From NCBI GenBank assembly GCA_900764755.1, contig CAAFPE010000113.1, forward strand, positions 1-11,839: a DNA stretch of 11,839 bases. Reading direction: 5' to 3'. The notes beneath the pieces were generated by a model. That model ran no database searches. It was given only the letters and a program-made list of their open reading frames with translations, and was not told the origin of the DNA. The translations under genes were made by a program, and so were the position numbers. Source of the stretch: an uncultured Oscillospiraceae bacterium. GTDB lineage: Bacteria > Bacillota > Clostridia > Oscillospirales > Oscillospiraceae. This document shows positions 11,754 through 11,839 of this stretch, piece by piece (within the stretch, counting starts at the first letter, position 1; each line of letters starts with the position of its first letter).

Positions 11754-11839
11754 GAAAAAATCCATAGTGATTTTCCCCACATGGTAGAATGAAGTTTGCA
11801 CACAACTTCTTCCAAGGGAGGGCAATCACTATGGACTGC
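11730..11839 (+). mobile_element. left end of a probable insertion sequence (truncated by the window)
   Basis: From 11730 the DNA changes character. A terminal-type sequence TGTAAAATGAAGTTGGACAC (11730-11749) interrupts the reading frame. A second copy of the motif, GTAGAATGAAGTTTGCACAC, lies at 11784-11803, like repeated subterminal transposase sites. A 12-bp inverted repeat (11761-11772 and 11824-11835) encloses the region before a start codon. A TG start and a GTTGGACA core recall IS3-group termini from memory, but the family cannot be fixed without the transposase or the right end. Confidence 0.62.
11831..11839 (+). CDS. start of the presumed transposase gene (only 3 codons in window)
   Basis: An ATG at 11831 (M-D-C...) is preceded by AAGGGAGG at 11814-11821, which is good ribosome-binding spacing. 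The ATG lies inside the right arm of a 12-bp inverted repeat. The frame is open to the window edge. Identity as a transposase rests only on its position in the insertion-sequence end. Confidence 0.45.

Overview
This GC-rich window is a piece of bacterial chromosome carrying ordinary metabolic genes separated by unusually readable regulatory DNA. The gene set suggests a Gram-positive anaerobe of the Clostridia, plausibly the Oscillospiraceae (Flavonifractor/Lawsonibacter-like): strong AGGAGG ribosome binding sites, TTGACA/TATAAT promoters, a TPP riboswitch and a SAM-I riboswitch that both end in intrinsic terminators, a BrnQ carrier, an AI-2E-family membrane protein, and adenosylhomocysteinase together with MetK. 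The taxonomic assignment is inference; there is no rRNA or marker tree here.

Layout. (1) 24-1690, minus strand: a promoter, a TPP riboswitch and a 17-bp terminator hairpin control thiE, which overlaps a HAD phosphatase gene by 4 nt; a tRNA-Gly(GCC) gene follows 16 nt later. (2) 1694-3019, minus: brnQ. (3) 3143-3845, minus: a HIT (HinT-like) gene whose last ~89 bp are duplicated downstream, with a hairpin-packed 146-bp segment between the two copies; a terminator follows the outer copy. (4) 3848-4779, minus: a rhomboid-like membrane protein without a recognisable catalytic serine, with a Cys-rich tail. (5) 4824-7632, plus: ahcY, then metK under a SAM-I riboswitch; together they make SAM and remove SAH. 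(6) 7761-8506, plus: deoC behind its own promoter. (7) 8565-9827, minus: an AI-2E-family membrane protein. (8) 9862-10211: a gene-free region with a complete promoter-to-terminator unit on the minus strand (candidate small RNA) and a terminator-like leader on the plus strand. (9) 10212-10617, plus: a small lipoprotein. (10) 10623-11585, minus: a membrane-anchored glycerophosphodiester phosphodiesterase. (11) 11607-11839, plus: an AT-richer end where a promoter and a short reading frame run into what looks like the left end of an insertion sequence; the window stops at the start codon of its presumed transposase.

How the parts work together. The two riboswitch units let cofactor levels (TPP, SAM) set transcription of their own biosynthetic genes. 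AhcY and MetK form the methyl cycle. The rest are single-gene units with their own promoters. The most unusual parts are non-coding: the duplicated HIT tail with its hairpin cluster, the candidate small RNA with an exposed CU-rich loop, and the insertion-sequence end whose start codon lies in an inverted repeat.
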